Made by a program: the position numbers and the translations under genes. From the NCBI RefSeq assembly GCF_027853915.1, contig NZ_JAQGLA010000020.1, positions 30,669 to 94,668 of the forward strand: a DNA stretch of 64,000 bases, written 5' to 3'. Below, piece by piece: positions 62,986 through 64,000 of the stretch. The notes beneath the pieces are model-generated. The model was given only the letters and a program-made list of their open reading frames with translations. It was not told the origin of the DNA and made no database searches. This DNA is from Saccharopolyspora oryzae. Lineage in GTDB: Bacteria; Actinomycetota; Actinomycetes; Mycobacteriales; Pseudonocardiaceae. Position 1 is the first letter of the stretch. Every line of letters starts with the position of its first letter.

Positions 62986-63738
62986 TCACGCCAGCGGCAG
63001 GAATCTGCTGGCCTTCCGGTCCTCCGGCGGGGTCCCCACGAACCGCACGAACCGCTCCGCCACCGGCCGCCAGGTTTCGGCCATGTCCACGTGGAACGCG
63101 TCGAGGTGCGCCCGCTCCAACTGCCCCGGCCGAATCGCGGCAGCGATCTCCGGCGACAGCTCCGCCCACTCCAGCACCAGATCGGTCGTCGTCTCGATGT
63201 GGAACTGCATCCCGTAGGCGCAATCCCCGACCCGGAACAACTGGTTGTCGCACTTGGGCGAGGAAGCCAGCAGCTGCGCCGACGGCGGCAGCACCGCCAC
63301 CTCGTCGGAGTGGGACTGCAGAACATCGGGGGTCAGCGGAACCGGCCCGAACAGCGGATCCTCCGCAGCAACGTCCCGCTTCGCGATCAGCAACGTCCCG
63401 GCCTCCGGGCCGTTGCGGGCCGGCCGCACCTGTCCCCCGGTAGCCGCAGCCAGCAACTGGGCCCCGAGGCACACCGCCAGAGTCGGCACCCGCTCGCTCA
63501 CCGCCTTGCTCAGCAATGCCCGAACCTCGGCCAGCCACGGATGCGTCGCGTCGTCGTAGACGCCCATCTCCCCACCGAGCACCACCAACCCCTGGTGCTC
63601 GCTGAAGTCCGCGGGCAACGACTGCTCGGCCGGTAGGACGACGTCCACCTCAGCGCCGGCTACCGCCAGCCACTCGCCCAACGGCCCCGGAGGATCCGAC
63701 TTCGACGGCTGAACGATGAGAATCCGCACACCACCCAT
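62986..63738 (-). CDS. Type 1 glutamine amidotransferase-like protein
   Basis: The 250-residue class I GATase domain has the oxyanion loop LVVLGGEMGVYDD, the nucleophile elbow VPTLAVCLGAQLLAAATGG with the catalytic Cys, the LQSHSDEVAVLP strand and the His-x-Glu of the triad in YGMQFHIETT. Stand-alone proteins of this type usually act as GMP-synthase-like amidotransferases with unknown partners. TACTCT lies six bases before the ATG. It is 52 bp upstream of glnE in the same direction and may contribute to glutamine metabolism. Confidence 0.9.
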   Translation of the reverse strand: MGGVRILIVQPSKSDPPGPLGEWLAVAGAEVDVVLPAEQSLPADFSEHQGLVVLGGEMGVYDDATHPWLAEVRALLSKAVSERVPTLAVCLGAQLLAAATGGQVRPARNGPEAGTLLIAKRDVAAEDPLFGPVPLTPDVLQSHSDEVAVLPPSAQLLASSPKCDNQLFRVGDCAYGMQFHIETTTDLVLEWAELSPEIAAAIRPGQLERAHLDAFHVDMAETWRPVAERFVRFVGTPPEDRKASRFLPLA

Positions 63739-63822
63739 GCCGCCAGAGTACGACCCCGACCCCAGAAGACCCACCACTCACCGGCCGATCTCCAGTGCAG
63801 CAGGTGCCATACCCGGGAACGC

Positions 63823-63867
63823 AAAAAAAAAGGGGGCTTCCCGAACCGAAGTCCGGGAAGCCCCCTT
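63823..63867 (-). terminator. rRNA operon terminator
   Basis: On the leftward strand a G/C-rich hairpin (arms GGGGGCTTCCCG and CGGGAAGCCCCC) is followed by nine T residues. It lies directly after the 5S gene. Confidence 0.92.
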
Positions 63868-63877
63868 CTCACATAGT

Positions 63878-63998
63878 GTGTCGGCGGTGTCTTACTCTCC
63901 CACACCCTGTCGAGTGCAGTACCATCAGCGCTGGGGAGCTTAGCTACCGGGTTCGGAATGGGACCGGGCGGACCCTCCCCGCCATCGCCACCGACAAC
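63878..63998 (-). rRNA. rrf: 5S ribosomal RNA
   Basis: Read leftward, the 121-base gene starts GTTGTCGGTGGCGATGGCGG, contains CCCATTCCGAACCCGG, AAGCTCCCCAGCGCTGATGG and GTGGGAGAGTAAGACACCGC, and its ends pair (TGTCGG with CCGACA). The conserved loops of bacterial 5S rRNA are all present. The 23S and 16S genes are expected to the right of the window. Confidence 0.97.
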
Positions 63999-64000
63999 CC

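Noticed and set aside
63823..63867. Mononucleotide A-run as a sequencing artefact
   Set aside because: It is the T-run of the rRNA terminator on the opposite strand, directly behind a stable hairpin.

Overview
The window is high-GC actinobacterial chromosome. Gene order matches the conserved Mycobacterium block that runs from trpD through ctaF-ctaC, asnB, adoK, erpA, a DUF3043 gene, cobU-cobT-cobS, ilvE, pepA, sucB, lipB-lipA, a DUF4191 gene, an RDD gene and glnA1 to glnE. Protein character and the accessory content (SARP and STAND regulators, secreted glycosidases) suggest a filamentous Pseudonocardiales member, possibly close to Saccharopolyspora. The genus is an inference. A 5S rRNA gene at the right edge shows that an rrn operon lies just beyond the window.

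Layout. 0-2.2 kb: receiver-like protein, trpD and a stand-alone Lrp/AsnC ligand-binding protein. 2.2-6 kb: cytochrome c oxidase subunits ctaF and ctaC, divergent from asnB. 6-18 kb: a carbohydrate block inserted between asnB and adoK. It holds an M23 peptidase, a GH13 alpha-glucosidase, a LacI regulator, a three-gene sugar ABC importer without an ATPase, mmuM, a methyltransferase, a secreted beta-propeller and a secreted alpha-amylase. Shared GCAAAATTTTGC-like palindromes beside the importer/LacI genes and the amylase suggest one maltodextrin-type regulon. 18-24.5 kb: adoK, an S4-domain protein, an amidohydrolase/APC-permease/TetR module, erpA and a DUF3043 protein. 24.6-32 kb: an island with an AfsR-type SARP regulator, a possible 33-residue peptide, a nucleotide-sugar dehydrogenase and a second STAND protein. 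In Mycobacterium tuberculosis the flanking genes are adjacent. 32-34.5 kb: cobU-cobT-cobS. 35-45.7 kb: ilvE, small membrane and DUF402/APC genes, pepA, an OsmC-like protein, and lpd with a two-lipoyl E2 (sucB). 45.8-53.4 kb: lipB and lipA, interrupted by a beta-lactamase-like hydrolase with an HTH partner, an F420-type oxidoreductase, a TetR gene and an SDR. 53.5-64 kb: nitrogen control (glnA with a textbook GlnR site, glnE), a flavodoxin-fold reductase divergent from its XRE regulator, a degenerate SMP-30 protein, a GNAT, a GATase and the 5S gene.

Two structural themes cut across the genes. First, an intergenic palindrome family, consensus CARTTTCRATYGAAAYTG, occurs ten times in three intergenic clusters. 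It appears as perfect inverted repeats, as a 61-bp two-palindrome element present in both orientations, as a 233-bp MITE-like palindrome, and as the core of the ilvE terminator. This is the strongest candidate for something undescribed here. Second, at least fourteen genes have a TANNNT hexamer ending 6-7 nt before the start codon and no ribosome binding site, which indicates leaderless mRNAs. lipA and lipB share an almost identical start region of this kind. All functional statements come from reading motifs; no database search was run.
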